64,000 nucleotides of DNA from CAVOGJ01 sp963700865 (GCA_963700865.1 CAVOZC010000006.1:32087-96086), one strand, 5' to 3'. Positions 10,152 to 20,078 are shown, counted from the stretch's first letter. Notes: generated by a model not told the origin, from the letters alone. A program made the numbers and translations.

Positions 10152-11185
10152 CAGGGAACATCCTCGGTAAGCAGTGCTTGTTCCATCCCGGCGGTGTGCG
10201 GCGTGTCGGTCACGGGATCGCCCAAGGCGGTCACGATGGCAATCACATTTTCTCGCATCATCCCGACATAGGTTTCTCCGGCCGATCCGAGCGGCCCCAT
10301 CGAATCGGAATACAGCTCGCCGCCAACCCGAACACCCGCCTCGCGGGCAATTTCGCGGACCGCATCCGGGTTAACGCTCGTTTCCACAAAGATTGCGGGC
10401 ACGCCCGCGTTACGAATCGAGTCGACGACCAGTTTGCGGCTGGCCAAAGTTACTTCCGCGCCAACTTCTTGAGTGGACCAGCCCACCGGGGAACTTGGCC
10501 GCAGTCCATACACTTTGCAAAAATAGTTGAAGGCGTCGTGGCTGGTCACGAGCACTCGCCTCGATACGGGAATCTTGTTGATCTCCCGCCGAGTCCACCC
10601 ATGCAAGGCTCGCAGTTGCTCGCGATACAGATCGGCGCGGGCCGCGTATTCATCGGCGTGAGTCGGGTCGATTGAGGAGACGGCCGTCAGAATATTGCCC
10701 ACGTATTTGGCGGCATTCTGCGGCGAGAACCAGGCATGCGGATCTTTTACCGGCTTGGAAAGATGCTGTAACACGAGCGGCGGGATGCCGTCGGTGCACG
10801 ATTTGATGGGCTTTCCTTCCTGTTCCGCGACAGTCCGCATCCAATCGTCGCCTTCAAGATGGAGGCCGTTATCCAGGCACAGGTCGGCGGCACGGACGAG
10901 CGACACGACGTCGGGAGTGATTTCGAAGGTGTGCGGATCCTGTCCCGGTGCCAGGACACAATGGACCGTACAACGCTCACCAACCACTTGTCGCGTAAAG
11001 TCAGCGATCTGCGTCGTGGAACAGGTGATGGTGGGTCGGGCCGTCTTGTCCGAGGAAGACTCGGCGATCACCGCCGCGGGAAGCGTGAGGCAAGCACAGG
11101 CGACCAGGCAGGCAAACGCGACCGTGGCTTCTACAAAATCTCCCCCCTCCGTGCGGCGGCCGAGGGCGTCCCGTCGGGTCCGCAT
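10151..11185 (-). CDS. Zn/Mn ABC transporter substrate-binding protein
   Basis: Periplasmic or lipid-anchored metal-binding protein of the cluster A-I type (ZnuA/MntA/TroA). After a hydrophobic signal (ATVAFACLVACACLTLPAAV) the mature part contains the metal histidines in PGQDPHTFEITP, DPHAWFSPQNA and TSHDAFNYFCK and the late acidic ligand in YSDSMGPLG, in the correct order. No long His-rich loop is present, so manganese is as likely as zinc. The frame is open to 11521, but that would overlap the divergent gene; ATG 11185 (MRTRRDA) is the Met nearest the signal peptide and I prefer it. It is first in the operon with the exported protein and the ATPase. Confidence 0.88.
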   Translation of the reverse strand: MRTRRDALGRRTEGGDFVEATVAFACLVACACLTLPAAVIAESSSDKTARPTITCSTTQIADFTRQVVGERCTVHCVLAPGQDPHTFEITPDVVSLVRAADLCLDNGLHLEGDDWMRTVAEQEGKPIKSCTDGIPPLVLQHLSKPVKDPHAWFSPQNAAKYVGNILTAVSSIDPTHADEYAARADLYREQLRALHGWTRREINKIPVSRRVLVTSHDAFNYFCKVYGLRPSSPVGWSTQEVGAEVTLASRKLVVDSIRNAGVPAIFVETSVNPDAVREIAREAGVRVGGELYSDSMGPLGSAGETYVGMMRENVIAIVTALGDPVTDTPHTAGMEQALLTEDVP

Positions 11186-11519
11186 TGCGGATTGGGAAAA
11201 GCGGAATAAGCCTGAGGGCACGGGACGGCCTTTCGTAACGGAAGCGGAAACCGCGGGTTTTGCGCTGTCAAAATCGTAGCTCAAGCAGCGTGCCGCTCCT
11301 AGGGTGTGCCAGGCCATGAAGTCGGATCCTTGAATGACTTTTCTTCGAGTCCGATAACCGTTCTCCGCCGCCAAGTCGGCGTGGCTCGCTCCTGGAAGTG
11401 GGGCGAAGAGCCCGGATTTTATTGACCCGCAACGCACCGCGGGATACATTCGAGTATCTCCCGCGGTCCTGGCAGGACGACCGTCAGGAATTGCCCCGTC
11501 GACTTTGTGAAAACTGCCC
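11186..11519. other. Divergent intergenic region
   Basis: About 330 bases between the metal-binding-protein gene (left) and the GNAT gene (right). The minus frame stays open across it but the translation is low-complexity and unlike the family, so I treat it as non-coding. It should contain the promoters of both genes. I could not find a convincing Zur, MntR or Fur palindrome by eye. Confidence 0.4.
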
Positions 11520-12074
11520 ATGGCACGGTATTACAAACGCTTTCGGATGGAGTTCGATCTGCGGCAACTGATACCGCTGGCGATTTCGGTACCCGGCTAC
11601 GAGTTTCTGGGTTGGCGAGACGACCTGCTCGAGTTGCACGGAGAAGCGAAGTTTCGCAGCTTCCATGGCGAGGTCGACGCTCGGATTTTTCCCTGCCTGG
11701 GCGAACCACACGGGTGCTCCCAATTGATGCATGAAATCGCGGACAGGGACAACTTCCTTCCCGAGGCAACCTGGCTGGCCGCGCTCTCACACCCCGTGAC
11801 GTCGGAGCTGGTCGTGTGCGGGACGATTCAGGGATTGTGTGCGGCGGGAGCCGTGGGCAGTATTCAGAACATTGGCACCGTGCCAGAACATCGAGGACAA
11901 GGTATTGGCACGGGTCTGATTCTTCGCGCACTGCGGGGTTTTCAGGAGAGCGGTCTGCGCAAGGCCACGTTGGAGGTCACGGCGGAAAACGGCCCGGCTA
12001 TCCGACTCTACACGAGATTGGGATTCCGCCACGTACGGACCGTCTACAAGTCGGCAGAGGTAGCCTACTCCTAA
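11520..12074 (+). CDS. GNAT family N-acetyltransferase
   Basis: Acetyl-CoA-dependent N-acetyltransferase; substrate unknown. The acetyl-CoA-binding motif A is clear in the second half: NIGTVPEHRGQGIGTGLI, followed by the motif B region ENGPAIRLYTRLGFRHV. The first 80 residues are less typical and may shape substrate binding. At 184 residues it has the usual length. It reads divergently from the metal-uptake operon and ends about 130 bases before the M16 peptidase pair. Confidence 0.85.
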   Translation: MARYYKRFRMEFDLRQLIPLAISVPGYEFLGWRDDLLELHGEAKFRSFHGEVDARIFPCLGEPHGCSQLMHEIADRDNFLPEATWLAALSHPVTSELVVCGTIQGLCAAGAVGSIQNIGTVPEHRGQGIGTGLILRALRGFQESGLRKATLEVTAENGPAIRLYTRLGFRHVRTVYKSAEVAYS

Positions 12075-12202
12075 TCTTGATTGCCGAACCCGGGAAAAGC
12101 GGTAACGCACATTGCCGGGTGTCCGCGGGAAATGCTAGATTGCGGGAGAGCGCGAACCGCCTGTTCACGCCGGGCAAGATCACGATCAGAAGGAACCTAT
12201 CG

Positions 12203-13449
12203 TTGGGGCAGGAAATTAACATACATCGCCTGGCGAATGGGATGGTCCTGTTGGGTGAGATCATGGATTGGGTCGAATCGGCATCATTCACGATCGCCCT
12301 GCCCGCGGGATGTTCGCCGCGATCCTGACGGTTTGCCGGGGCTCGCCAACTTCACCAGCGAGATGGTGCAACGTGGTTGCGGCGACTGGGATAGTCGCGA
12401 ATTTCTCGAACGGTTGGAAAGTCTGGGAGCCGACCACAGTTCATCGGCGACCGCCGCTCACACGAGCTATTCGGCGGCCATGCTGTCGGAAAATTTGCTC
12501 CCCACGATCACCTTGCATGCGCCACTCGTTCGCCAGCCTTTATTGCCCGTCGATCAGTTGGAGGATGCTCGCAATGTGTGCCTGCTCGAGATCCAGTCGC
12601 TCGAAGACGATCTGGCTCAGCGGACCATTCAGGAACTGAAAAGCCGCACCTATCCGCGTCCGTACGGGCTGCCCTCGTCCGGGTCGCGGGAAGGGATCAA
12701 CGCCATCGGTATGGACGACATTCGCCACTTTGTCGCCAGTAATTACATTCCCAATGGTGCCGTGCTCAGCGTGGCGGGCAATTTTGACTTTGACAAACTT
12801 GTGGAGCACGCGGAAAGCATGTTCGGAGACTGGCAGCCCTTGGAGCAGATTCCAGCCCCGAACGCAACCACCGCTGTCGGGTCATCATCATATTCATCAC
12901 GATTCGAATCAGACGCACATTGCGATCGCCTATGACTCGGTGCCCTATCGAGACCCGAATTATTTTCAGGCGCGGGGTGCCGTGGGAGTGCTGAGTGACG
13001 GGATGAGTTCCCGGTTGTTCACGGAGGTTCGTGAGAAGCGGGGGCTGTGCTATACGGTATACGCCGCCTACAACTCGTTGCGAGACGAGGGGCGGGTGAT
13101 CTCCTACGCGGGCACAAGCACGGAGCGGGCGCAGGAGACGCTCGACGTGATGCTCACGGAACTTGTGCGATTGGCCGATGGCATTGATGAGCATGAACTA
13201 CGGCGACTAAAGGCCCGCGTCCGCAGTGCCTTAATCATGCAGCAAGAAATTACGTCCGCCCGAGCCGGATCGATGGCGGCCGATTGGTTCCATCTGGACC
13301 GAGTCCGTTCGCTGGATGAAGTGAATGCGATCATCGATGGCCTGACATGTGAGACGATCAATCATTTCCTGAAGGAACATCCACCCTGCGAGTTTCAGGT
13401 GGTCACATTGGGTGAGAAGGCCCTGGAGGTCTCCGTTGGAGTTTCGTAA
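12203..13449 (+). CDS. M16B peptidase-like subunit without HxxEH, with R/Y motif (two frameshifts)
   Basis: Non-catalytic partner of an M16B zinc peptidase. The region aligned to the active site reads GLANFTSEMVQRG, so both zinc histidines of HxxEH are replaced. The C-terminal half has the substrate-binding SRLFTEVREKRGLCYTVYAAY segment that catalytic M16B subunits of this type lack. The start is TTG 12203, preceded by AAGGAA at the proper distance; it gives GQEINIHRLANGM. The gene is split over three frames, with breaks at about 12305-12312 (near GCGGGATG) and 12885-12895 (near GTCGGGTC), both in or next to G runs and both shifting by +1. Restoring the frame gives a full-length subunit. It is translationally coupled to the catalytic subunit that follows. 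Confidence 0.82.
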
Positions 13450-14662
13450 ACATCGGCTGGACAATGGCTTGGAGATTGTCGCCGAGTGCAACGATCGAGC
13501 CTATTCGTTGGCAATGGGTTTTTTCGTCAACACCGGCTCGCGCGACGAGACGCCTTCCTTGGCCGGCGTTAGCCATTTCTTGGAGCATATGGTGTTTAAG
13601 GGAACACCGCGTCGGACCGCTGCCGAGGTCAATCGCGAGTTAGACGAGATCGGTTCCCAGTCCAACGCCTTCACGAGTGAAGAGCAGACGGTCTACTACG
13701 CAACCGTGTTGCCTGATTATCAGGAAGAGGCCCTGGATTTGCTGGCCGACATCATGCGACCGTCACTTCGGCCGGATGATTTCGAGACAGAAAAAAAAGT
13801 CATCATCGAGGAAATTCATAAGTATGATGACCAGCCTCCCTACGGTGCCCATGAACGATCCATGGCCAATTTCTTTCGCTCCCACCCGCTGGGCAACAGC
13901 GTGCTGGGTACTGTGGAGAGCGTGGGCGCGATGTCCCGCGACGCCATGCTGGACTATTTCGAACAACGTTACAGTCCCGGCAACATGACTCTGGTGGCCA
14001 CCGGTCATGTGGATTTTGAAGCGCTGATCGCCGCGGTCGATGCCCGTTGTGGGAAGTGGAAGGCCTTTGACGTCGATCGGCTTGTCCCGGCCGCGCCGGG
14101 CGCCAACGGCCATACCGAGTTTATCACGCGGCCGACGGCCACCCAACAATATGCCGTGCAATTGGCGGCAGCCCCCGATGTTTGTGACCCGCGTCGACAT
14201 GCGCATCGCCTGCTGTCGGTGGTGTTTGGGGACGAGAGCGGCAGTCGCCTCTATTGGGAACTTGTCGATTCGGGTTGCGCGGAGTACGCCGTCACAGGCA
14301 CGTACGAATTCCAAGGTGCCGGAGTTACCATGACTTACCTCAGCTGCGATCCAGAGGACATGCACGATAATCTGAACGCCTTGAAGGATTTGCAAGCGGA
14401 GGTCGAAGCCGAGGGAATTACGGAAGCCGAGTTGGAGTTGGCCAAGAGCAAGCTCTGCTCGCATGTGGTTCGACGCGGCGAACGGCCTTCCGCGCGATTA
14501 TTCGCCGTGGGCGGCAGTTGGGCTCAGCGCCGCAACTACCGTACCGTGCGTGAAGTGGTTCAGTCATACAAAGACGTGACGACCGAGGCCATCGCTGCCA
14601 CTCTCCGCGAGTTTCCCTATGCTCGGCACACCACGGTGCTGGCCGGGCCTCTATCAGAGTGA
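13436..14662 (+). CDS. M16B zinc peptidase, catalytic subunit
   Basis: Processing-peptidase-like zinc metalloprotease. Counting from TTG 13436 (LEFRKHRLDNG), the zinc motif HFLEH is at residues 47-51, with the third ligand in the family's KKVIIEEIHKYDDQP segment about 75 residues on. A GGAGG at 13425-13429 lies 6 bases before this TTG, and the gene overlaps the end of the previous subunit by 14 bases, so coupling is likely. The C-terminal half lacks the RGLxY element found in the partner, which fits a split active heterodimer. The 408-residue length is normal. Its 3' end overlaps the convergent nadE gene by 9 bases. Confidence 0.9.
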   Translation: MEFRKHRLDNGLEIVAECNDRAYSLAMGFFVNTGSRDETPSLAGVSHFLEHMVFKGTPRRTAAEVNRELDEIGSQSNAFTSEEQTVYYATVLPDYQEEALDLLADIMRPSLRPDDFETEKKVIIEEIHKYDDQPPYGAHERSMANFFRSHPLGNSVLGTVESVGAMSRDAMLDYFEQRYSPGNMTLVATGHVDFEALIAAVDARCGKWKAFDVDRLVPAAPGANGHTEFITRPTATQQYAVQLAAAPDVCDPRRHAHRLLSVVFGDESGSRLYWELVDSGCAEYAVTGTYEFQGAGVTMTYLSCDPEDMHDNLNALKDLQAEVEAEGITEAELELAKSKLCSHVVRRGERPSARLFAVGGSWAQRRNYRTVREVVQSYKDVTTEAIAATLREFPYARHTTVLAGPLSE

Positions 14663-16660
14663 TCCCTGCGGCCCGGATTCGACCCACGCGCGCAATTCGC
14701 GCAGCTCGCGCTCGTAGCCGCCTGACAGGATGGGAAACCGACACCAGGTCTTGGGATCGAGATTTTCGTCGTCCAGATGGAATGACGGCGCGTAGCGCTC
14801 CCGCTTCCATTGATTGCGGCACCATAAGCGAAAGAACCGCTCGGTCCACAGCAATCGCTGCTGGCGATCGTGCGCTGGAAATTCGTGCTCCAGTCGCAGG
14901 TAGCACTCCAGCGGCGTCAATTTGTCGCGAATCGCCGCCCGCTCGATGGCGTCGAGGACATCGTAAGGCATTAAGTCCGACTCGTCGGTCTGTCCTTCGG
15001 AGGGAGGTCGCAACTCGGCCGTCGGTTGTTGAGCGTTCACAAAGGACAATTCCGGGACGGGCGACAACCCGGCCGGCCCGACATGCTCCATCCAACGTAA
15101 CCAGCCGCGCAAAAACTTCTTGTCGATGCCCGCGATTGGGGAGAGCCCACCGCACGTGTCGCCATCCATGGTGGCATAGCCGACGGCCGCTTCGGAGCGA
15201 TTGCTGGTGGCGAGCAACAAGGCACCCCGGATATTGGCCAGTAGCCACACGCTGGGGCCTCGCACCCGCGCCTGGATATTCTGCAATGCCAAGTCGTCTG
15301 TTTCCCAACGCAACGGTCGATCGAGCGCCTGGCTGATTCGCTCCACATAGCCCTGCACCAGATCGTCGACATCGAATTCGTAAAATGTGGCGTGCAGCGA
15401 GCGGGCCACTGCCGCCGCCGCGGAGCGTGTGGTTTCCGAACTGTTCCGTGTCGCTTGATAGGCGCAAGTCAGCAGCCGCTCGATCATATCGTCAGACGAC
15501 TGCGTGCCGGCAAGCCGGTCGAGGTAGGCCAGCTTTTGCAGAAATGCCTCTGGCCCCAACTCGGCCACGCCAAACCGCACCATGAGTGCGACAAGCACTG
15601 CCACGGCGGCTGAGTCCGCGCCGCCACTCAGTGAAACCACAAAACCATGGGCACGACTCTTCCGCAGATAGTCAAACAAAGCCAGGGCTTCACAGCGGGT
15701 GAATTCCTCCTCCTTGACGTGGGGGCTCGTTTCCCAGGCCACTGGCACAGGGGGGGACGTCAGGGAGGTGGCTTCCCGCACCGTAAAATCAACCTCGATG
15801 GTGTGTGAGGGATGGCCGTCAACGTCGACGGGAAAGCTGCTCGAGCGGGCTCGCTTGGCTCGAGTCGAGGCGATATCCACGGTCGCCATGGTGAGCACAA
15901 AATCGCGGAACGAGAAGCGAGGACCGGTGGCCAGTAGCTCGCCCGCACTGGCAATCATCGCATCGCCATCATAGATGGCACGCCCCGCCTCGTTGCCCAG
16001 ATGGTTGGCGTAGATATAACTGGCGAAGAAGGCTCGCGACCCGTCCAGCACCAATCGCTTGCGCACCTGATGTTTGCCAAAAGCGAAATGGCTGGCACTG
16101 GGATTCAGCAGAATGTCGACGCCGTGCTGAGCCAGTTCGCCACCCGGGCGATCAAGCACCCAGGCATCCTCGCAGATCTCGAACCCGATGCGCAGACCAC
16201 CCACGTCAAACATCAGGTCGCCGAGAGGATACTCCGACTGCTGCATATCAATATGGGCGTGAGCGTCGTTGGGCCAAGGCTTGAACCAGCGAGGTTCGTA
16301 GTGCAATCCTTCGCCGGCCAGGTTTTGCTTGCCGACAAAACCGGCGATGCGCCCGTCGACGACCAGGCAGGCGCAGTTGAACAGGCCGCCTCGATGATGC
16401 AAGGGCAGTCCCAGTGAGACGATGATGTCCTTCGTGTCGGGCAGCAATTCGTGCAACACACGAATGGCCATGTCCGCCACGCCCTGCGAATAAAACGCAT
16501 CTTCACAGCCGTACCCGGTGATACACAATTCGGGCAGGCACAATAATTGCACTTCCGCGGCCCGCGCCGCCGAAATGGCAGCGCGAATATTGCGGGCATT
16601 GCCTTCCCAATCGAGTGGCGTCTGGTTCAAGACCCCGGCGGCGACTTTGATGAGTTTCAC
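14654..16660 (-). CDS. nadE: Glutamine-dependent NAD+ synthetase
   Basis: Amidates deamido-NAD+ to NAD+ with ATP, using ammonia released from glutamine; last step of NAD synthesis, cytosolic. The N-terminal 290 residues are a nitrilase-type glutaminase with catalytic Glu in LLCLPELCITGYG, Lys in FVGKQNLAGEG and Cys in GFEICEDAWV. The C-terminal half is the synthetase, with the PP-loop VSLSGGADSAAVA, the ATLATSNRSE-like LLATSNRSEAAVGY, and GLSPIAGIDKKFL. At 668 residues it has the normal two-domain length. Start is ATG (MKLIKVAAGV). It converges on the M16 gene with a 9-base overlap. Confidence 0.95.
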   Translation of the reverse strand: MKLIKVAAGVLNQTPLDWEGNARNIRAAISAARAAEVQLLCLPELCITGYGCEDAFYSQGVADMAIRVLHELLPDTKDIIVSLGLPLHHRGGLFNCACLVVDGRIAGFVGKQNLAGEGLHYEPRWFKPWPNDAHAHIDMQQSEYPLGDLMFDVGGLRIGFEICEDAWVLDRPGGELAQHGVDILLNPSASHFAFGKHQVRKRLVLDGSRAFFASYIYANHLGNEAGRAIYDGDAMIASAGELLATGPRFSFRDFVLTMATVDIASTRAKRARSSSFPVDVDGHPSHTIEVDFTVREATSLTSPPVPVAWETSPHVKEEEFTRCEALALFDYLRKSRAHGFVVSLSGGADSAAVAVLVALMVRFGVAELGPEAFLQKLAYLDRLAGTQSSDDMIERLLTCAYQATRNSSETTRSAAAAVARSLHATFYEFDVDDLVQGYVERISQALDRPLRWETDDLALQNIQARVRGPSVWLLANIRGALLLATSNRSEAAVGYATMDGDTCGGLSPIAGIDKKFLRGWLRWMEHVGPAGLSPVPELSFVNAQQPTAELRPPSEGQTDESDLMPYDVLDAIERAAIRDKLTPLECYLRLEHEFPAHDRQQRLLWTERFFRLWCRNQWKRERYAPSFHLDDENLDPKTWCRFPILSGGYERELRELRAWVESGPQGSL

Positions 16661-16699
16661 GGAGCGTGTCCCCTGCCGTTCGCCTCGCGGGGCGGCGCA

Positions 16700-17068
16700 T
16701 CACGAAGCGTCGTCGCGATGCACGGAATCCATGGAAAATGCAGGCAGGCAGACCGCCACATATTCGGCACCCGGAGCTTCGGGCGTGCTGTACTGCACCC
16801 ATTCTCCTGGCTGGGCCACGAACGCTTGCCCCGCCCGGACCTCGTAGATTGCCTCTCGCGTGCGCACGCGCACCATTCCCGAAAGGACGACCGTATATTC
16901 ATGAAACTCGGGTGTTTGTCCCGGTTCGATCCAGCCAGTCGGCGATGTCATCCGCGCGACGCTGACAGATTCATCGCCCGTGTTGATGCGACCGATGAAT
17001 TCTTCGATTCGTTTCGGTTTGTTCCCCGCGGATTGGACAATGGTCGGCGTTTCGATCCAGTGCGGCAT
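16700..17068 (-). CDS. Cupin-domain protein
   Basis: A single-domain cupin of 122 residues, role unknown. Cupin motif 1 is partly kept (PGQTPEFHEYTVVLSGMVRV) and motif 2 reads AGQAFVAQPGEWVQYSTP. The usual metal ligands are only partly present: motif 1 has FHEY, motif 2 lacks the usual histidine. It ends 40 bases upstream of the nadE start on the same strand and could be co-transcribed. Small-molecule binding or sugar isomerisation are both possible; the sequence does not decide. Confidence 0.75.
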   Translation of the reverse strand: MPHWIETPTIVQSAGNKPKRIEEFIGRINTGDESVSVARMTSPTGWIEPGQTPEFHEYTVVLSGMVRVRTREAIYEVRAGQAFVAQPGEWVQYSTPEAPGAEYVAVCLPAFSMDSVHRDDAS

Positions 17069-17186
17069 TTTAGGGCTCTCCCGTTTCCAACCGAGTGCAA
17101 CACTCGGTTTTATATTCTATCCATGACCCCGAAAATACACATGCCCACGAAACCGTCATGGTAGGCGATTCTAGCCTGCAAGAGGA

Positions 17187-17669
17187 CTAGCGTTCACGAA
17201 TCACTCGTGTGCCGGAGAGTGCATCATGCCAGCCGACCGGTTCGCTGCGTGTCAAAAAAGAAAAGGGTTCGAAGGGGATCAGCCGAGCCAACGTGCGGCC
17301 CGCAAGTTGGCCCAGATTCGGGGGCAGTCCGTCTTCGCGTATGACCCGAGTCCCTGTCAGGAACTTCGCCGGCGTCCGTCCAAAGGCGTATTCCGCGCCG
17401 ACATAGTAACAGAAGAATACGCACAAACCGGTAATCGTCCCGATCAGATTGAACGGTGTCTCGGAATCACCGTCGATGTCACCGCCAAAAACCACGTAGG
17501 CGATTCCGATCGCCATGCCAGCTCCGAACGCCAAGACGCGGAACAGGATGCCGTCGATAAACAGGTTCACGAACCGCTGACCTTGCGACGCGACTTGAAA
17601 GCGGGCGACCGGCTCGGGCGGCACGCCCGCCTCCGTGGCCGGGCTGGCAAACGGATTATCTGTCCCCAT
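17187..17669 (-). CDS. RDD-family membrane protein
   Basis: Integral membrane protein of the RDD family, function unknown (some members are proposed as ion exchangers). The translation has QRFVNLFIDGILFRV (the family's Arg and Asp in TM1), two further hydrophobic segments, and the late conserved GRTPAKFLTGTRVIREDG and RTLARLIPFEPFSFL. The C-terminus ends GWHDALSGTRVIRER, typical of the family. I choose ATG 17669 (MGTDNPFASP); the frame extends further upstream without homology. It is separated from the cupin gene by about 120 bases on the same strand. Confidence 0.82.
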   Translation of the reverse strand: MGTDNPFASPATEAGVPPEPVARFQVASQGQRFVNLFIDGILFRVLAFGAGMAIGIAYVVFGGDIDGDSETPFNLIGTITGLCVFFCYYVGAEYAFGRTPAKFLTGTRVIREDGLPPNLGQLAGRTLARLIPFEPFSFLTRSEPVGWHDALSGTRVIRER

Positions 17670-17983
17670 GTTCGGTACCTTGGTGACTCGGCGAGTGGAA
17701 AAGTGACAGGAAAATACCAATCGATGTTTCGCAATGCAAGCATTCGACGCGCCGAAGCAGCGGCCGAGTGGGGAACGAGAATTCGCCGACGCGGCGCTTC
17801 CCCTGCCGCGAAGGCCGGGCCATCGCCGCGGGGCAACTGGCTTGCGAATCGCAACCTTGGGCAGGCCATCTCACGTCGTGGTTTTGGCCCGGCTCGTCGG
17901 CCGTCGGCCAGAACGGGACTGCGCCTGCTTTCACAACGCGTTTTTTTCGTTAGAATGAGGCCTTACCAGGAGACTGCGACAGG

Positions 17984-20059
17984 ATGTTACGGACGACCAC
18001 CCATACCCACGTCGCACCACGCGCTTCTCGGTCGATTCTGCCGCAGCGTTGCCGGATGCTGATTGAGAGCCTCGGGGTTTATTACCCTGCAGGCATCGTC
18101 ACCACGGCGGATATCCTGGCTGGCTGCAAGGGAAAGTGGTGGGTCCCACTGGAACGCGTGACGGGGATTCAACGCCGCCGGATGGTGGAGGAAGGCGAGT
18201 ATTCTCACGATCTGGCTGTGAAGGCGGTCCTTGATTGTCTAAGCCGCTCCCGCTACGCGGCGGATGAAATCGACGCCTTGATCAGCTGTGATATTTCTAA
18301 ATGCAGCGGTCCCAAGTCGCAGTCCTCGATCGAACCGTCGGCCGCCGTGCGACTTGCCGCCGAACTGGGCTTCACCGGCGCGATGGCCTTCGATGTGCGC
18401 AACGCCTGCGCCGGTTTTTTCACGGCTCTGGTCGTCGCGCAAAGTCTGCTGCACACCGGCGCGGCGCGGCGCGTGATGGTTGTCAGCGGCGAGCATATCA
18501 CGCATCTGATTCGCACGGCTCAGCTGGAAATTGAAAGTCCGCGTGATGCGCGGATGGCGTGCCTTACGCTGGGTGATGCGGGGGTGGCGGCTCTCCTCGA
18601 ACTGGGACCCGAGAACGGCACCGGATTTCACGATATCCAGCTCTACACCCTCGGACGCTACAGTTCCCTCTGTGTGGGCAAGGTGAGTGACCGACCGCAT
18701 GGTGGCGCGATCATGCTGACCGATTCGGCAAAAATTGCGGAAGTCGGCGTCGATCAATTTGCCAGGCACGCACCACGCTTCTTGCGCGACTGTGGGATCC
18801 GACCCGAGGATTGCGATCAGTTCATCATGCACCAGACCGCCGCGCGATCCTTACGGCAAGCCGCGTTGGCGCTCAATCGTAGCTTTGGCCGCAAGGTACT
18901 TAACAAAGCCAATACGGTTTACAATCTGGCGGAACGAGGCAATACCGCCACGACGACCCACTTTGTGGCGATGATGGATCATATTCGAAACGGGACGATT
19001 CGCTCCGGCAGCAATCTGTTCTTCGGAATCGCGGCATCCGGCCAAACGGCCGGCACGGCGCTGTACACGTTTGACGAATTGCCGGACCGCATTCGTCGAG
19101 ATTCCAAGCCACGCGTGTCGGCCCGATCCTCCCCGACACCCCGTCACCGCTGTCCGGGGGATGACGTGCCAAGAGTACGAGTCGAAAGTCTGGGAGTTCT
19201 TCCGCTTGGTCAACCCGGACAGCGTAATAGTCTGGTCCAACTGACCTGTGCGGCCCAGCAGTGTTTCGGGAAGTCGTTTTACGGTCCCGAGGACATTGAG
19301 TTGCTCATCAATGCTGGTGTCTACCGTAATGAGTTCTTATCAGAACCTGCCTTGGCCGCCGTCCTGGCTGGTGAACTGCACATGAACGACGCCAGCGAAT
19401 CCCCGGATGATCGCAAGACGCTCGCCTTTGATTTGAGCAGCGGCGCCACGGGTTTCCTGCGGGCTTGCTTTGTCGCCACCCAGACAATTCGCAGCGGGCA
19501 ATACGGCACGGCCATGATTGTGGCCTCGGAAATTGAATATAACGGCGACATCCTGCCCGACGAAGTCTTGGGGCTGGAGGAGACCGCCTCGGCCGTCATT
19601 TTGGACGACCGGGGTGACGGTGAGACCGGTTTTGGAAGATTCTTTTTTCACGACGAAACGGACCACCTGCACGGCTTTACCGCGCATTCCCAGCACCGCG
19701 ATGGACGCTCGACGCTTTGGTTCGCGCGGGATAAGGAACTGGAATCGTGCTTTCTGCGAAGTATTTGCCACGCGGTGCGTGAATTCCTCGAGCAGGCTGA
19801 GCAGCGGTTGGCGGACTTCGACGTCATCATTCCACCACAAATTTCACCTGGGTTTGTCGAGCGATTAGGCCAATTGCTGGCCGTGCCTTCCGAAAAATTA
19901 CTTCGCCTGGGGCGGCATCATCGAGATCTTTATACATCGTCACTCGCCCATTCCTTTCAGGCGATGAGCGACCACTGTCGCCTGCAGCCAGGCACGAGAG
20001 GTCTGCTCATCGAAGTGGGAGCCGGTGTTCAAGTGGCCTGTGCCACGTATTTATGGTAG
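17984..20059 (+). CDS. Double 3-oxoacyl-ACP synthase III-like protein, second module degenerate
   Basis: Two ketoacyl-synthase III (thiolase-fold) modules in one 691-residue chain. Module 1 (about 25-370) has an intact Cys-His-Asn triad: NACAGFFTAL, FIMHQTAARS and YNLAERGNTATTT, so it can condense or transfer acyl groups. Module 2 (about 395-691) keeps the fold (YRNEFLSEPA, LSSGATGFLRAC, ASEIEYNGD) but has GATG where the catalytic Cys should be and IIPPQIS where the His should be, so it should be inactive. ATG 17984 gives a 24-residue leader; ATG 18056 (MLIESLGVYYP) starts exactly at the fold and is an alternative. A small co-directional gene follows. Substrate and pathway are unknown. Confidence 0.82.
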   Translation: MLRTTTHTHVAPRASRSILPQRCRMLIESLGVYYPAGIVTTADILAGCKGKWWVPLERVTGIQRRRMVEEGEYSHDLAVKAVLDCLSRSRYAADEIDALISCDISKCSGPKSQSSIEPSAAVRLAAELGFTGAMAFDVRNACAGFFTALVVAQSLLHTGAARRVMVVSGEHITHLIRTAQLEIESPRDARMACLTLGDAGVAALLELGPENGTGFHDIQLYTLGRYSSLCVGKVSDRPHGGAIMLTDSAKIAEVGVDQFARHAPRFLRDCGIRPEDCDQFIMHQTAARSLRQAALALNRSFGRKVLNKANTVYNLAERGNTATTTHFVAMMDHIRNGTIRSGSNLFFGIAASGQTAGTALYTFDELPDRIRRDSKPRVSARSSPTPRHRCPGDDVPRVRVESLGVLPLGQPGQRNSLVQLTCAAQQCFGKSFYGPEDIELLINAGVYRNEFLSEPALAAVLAGELHMNDASESPDDRKTLAFDLSSGATGFLRACFVATQTIRSGQYGTAMIVASEIEYNGDILPDEVLGLEETASAVILDDRGDGETGFGRFFFHDETDHLHGFTAHSQHRDGRSTLWFARDKELESCFLRSICHAVREFLEQAEQRLADFDVIIPPQISPGFVERLGQLLAVPSEKLLRLGRHHRDLYTSSLAHSFQAMSDHCRLQPGTRGLLIEVGAGVQVACATYLW

Positions 20060-20078
20060 AGGGGACCGGAGCCATTCC

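Noticed and set aside
11186..11521. N-terminal extension of the metal-binding protein
   Set aside because: Low-complexity residues without homology, and it would overlap the divergent GNAT gene; the signal peptide begins close to 11185.
13763..14464. Minus-strand 233-residue frame
   Set aside because: Antisense shadow of the catalytic M16 gene.
14418..15467. Minus-strand 349-residue frame
   Set aside because: Out-of-frame shadow across nadE and the M16 gene; the nadE frame is clearly the coding one.
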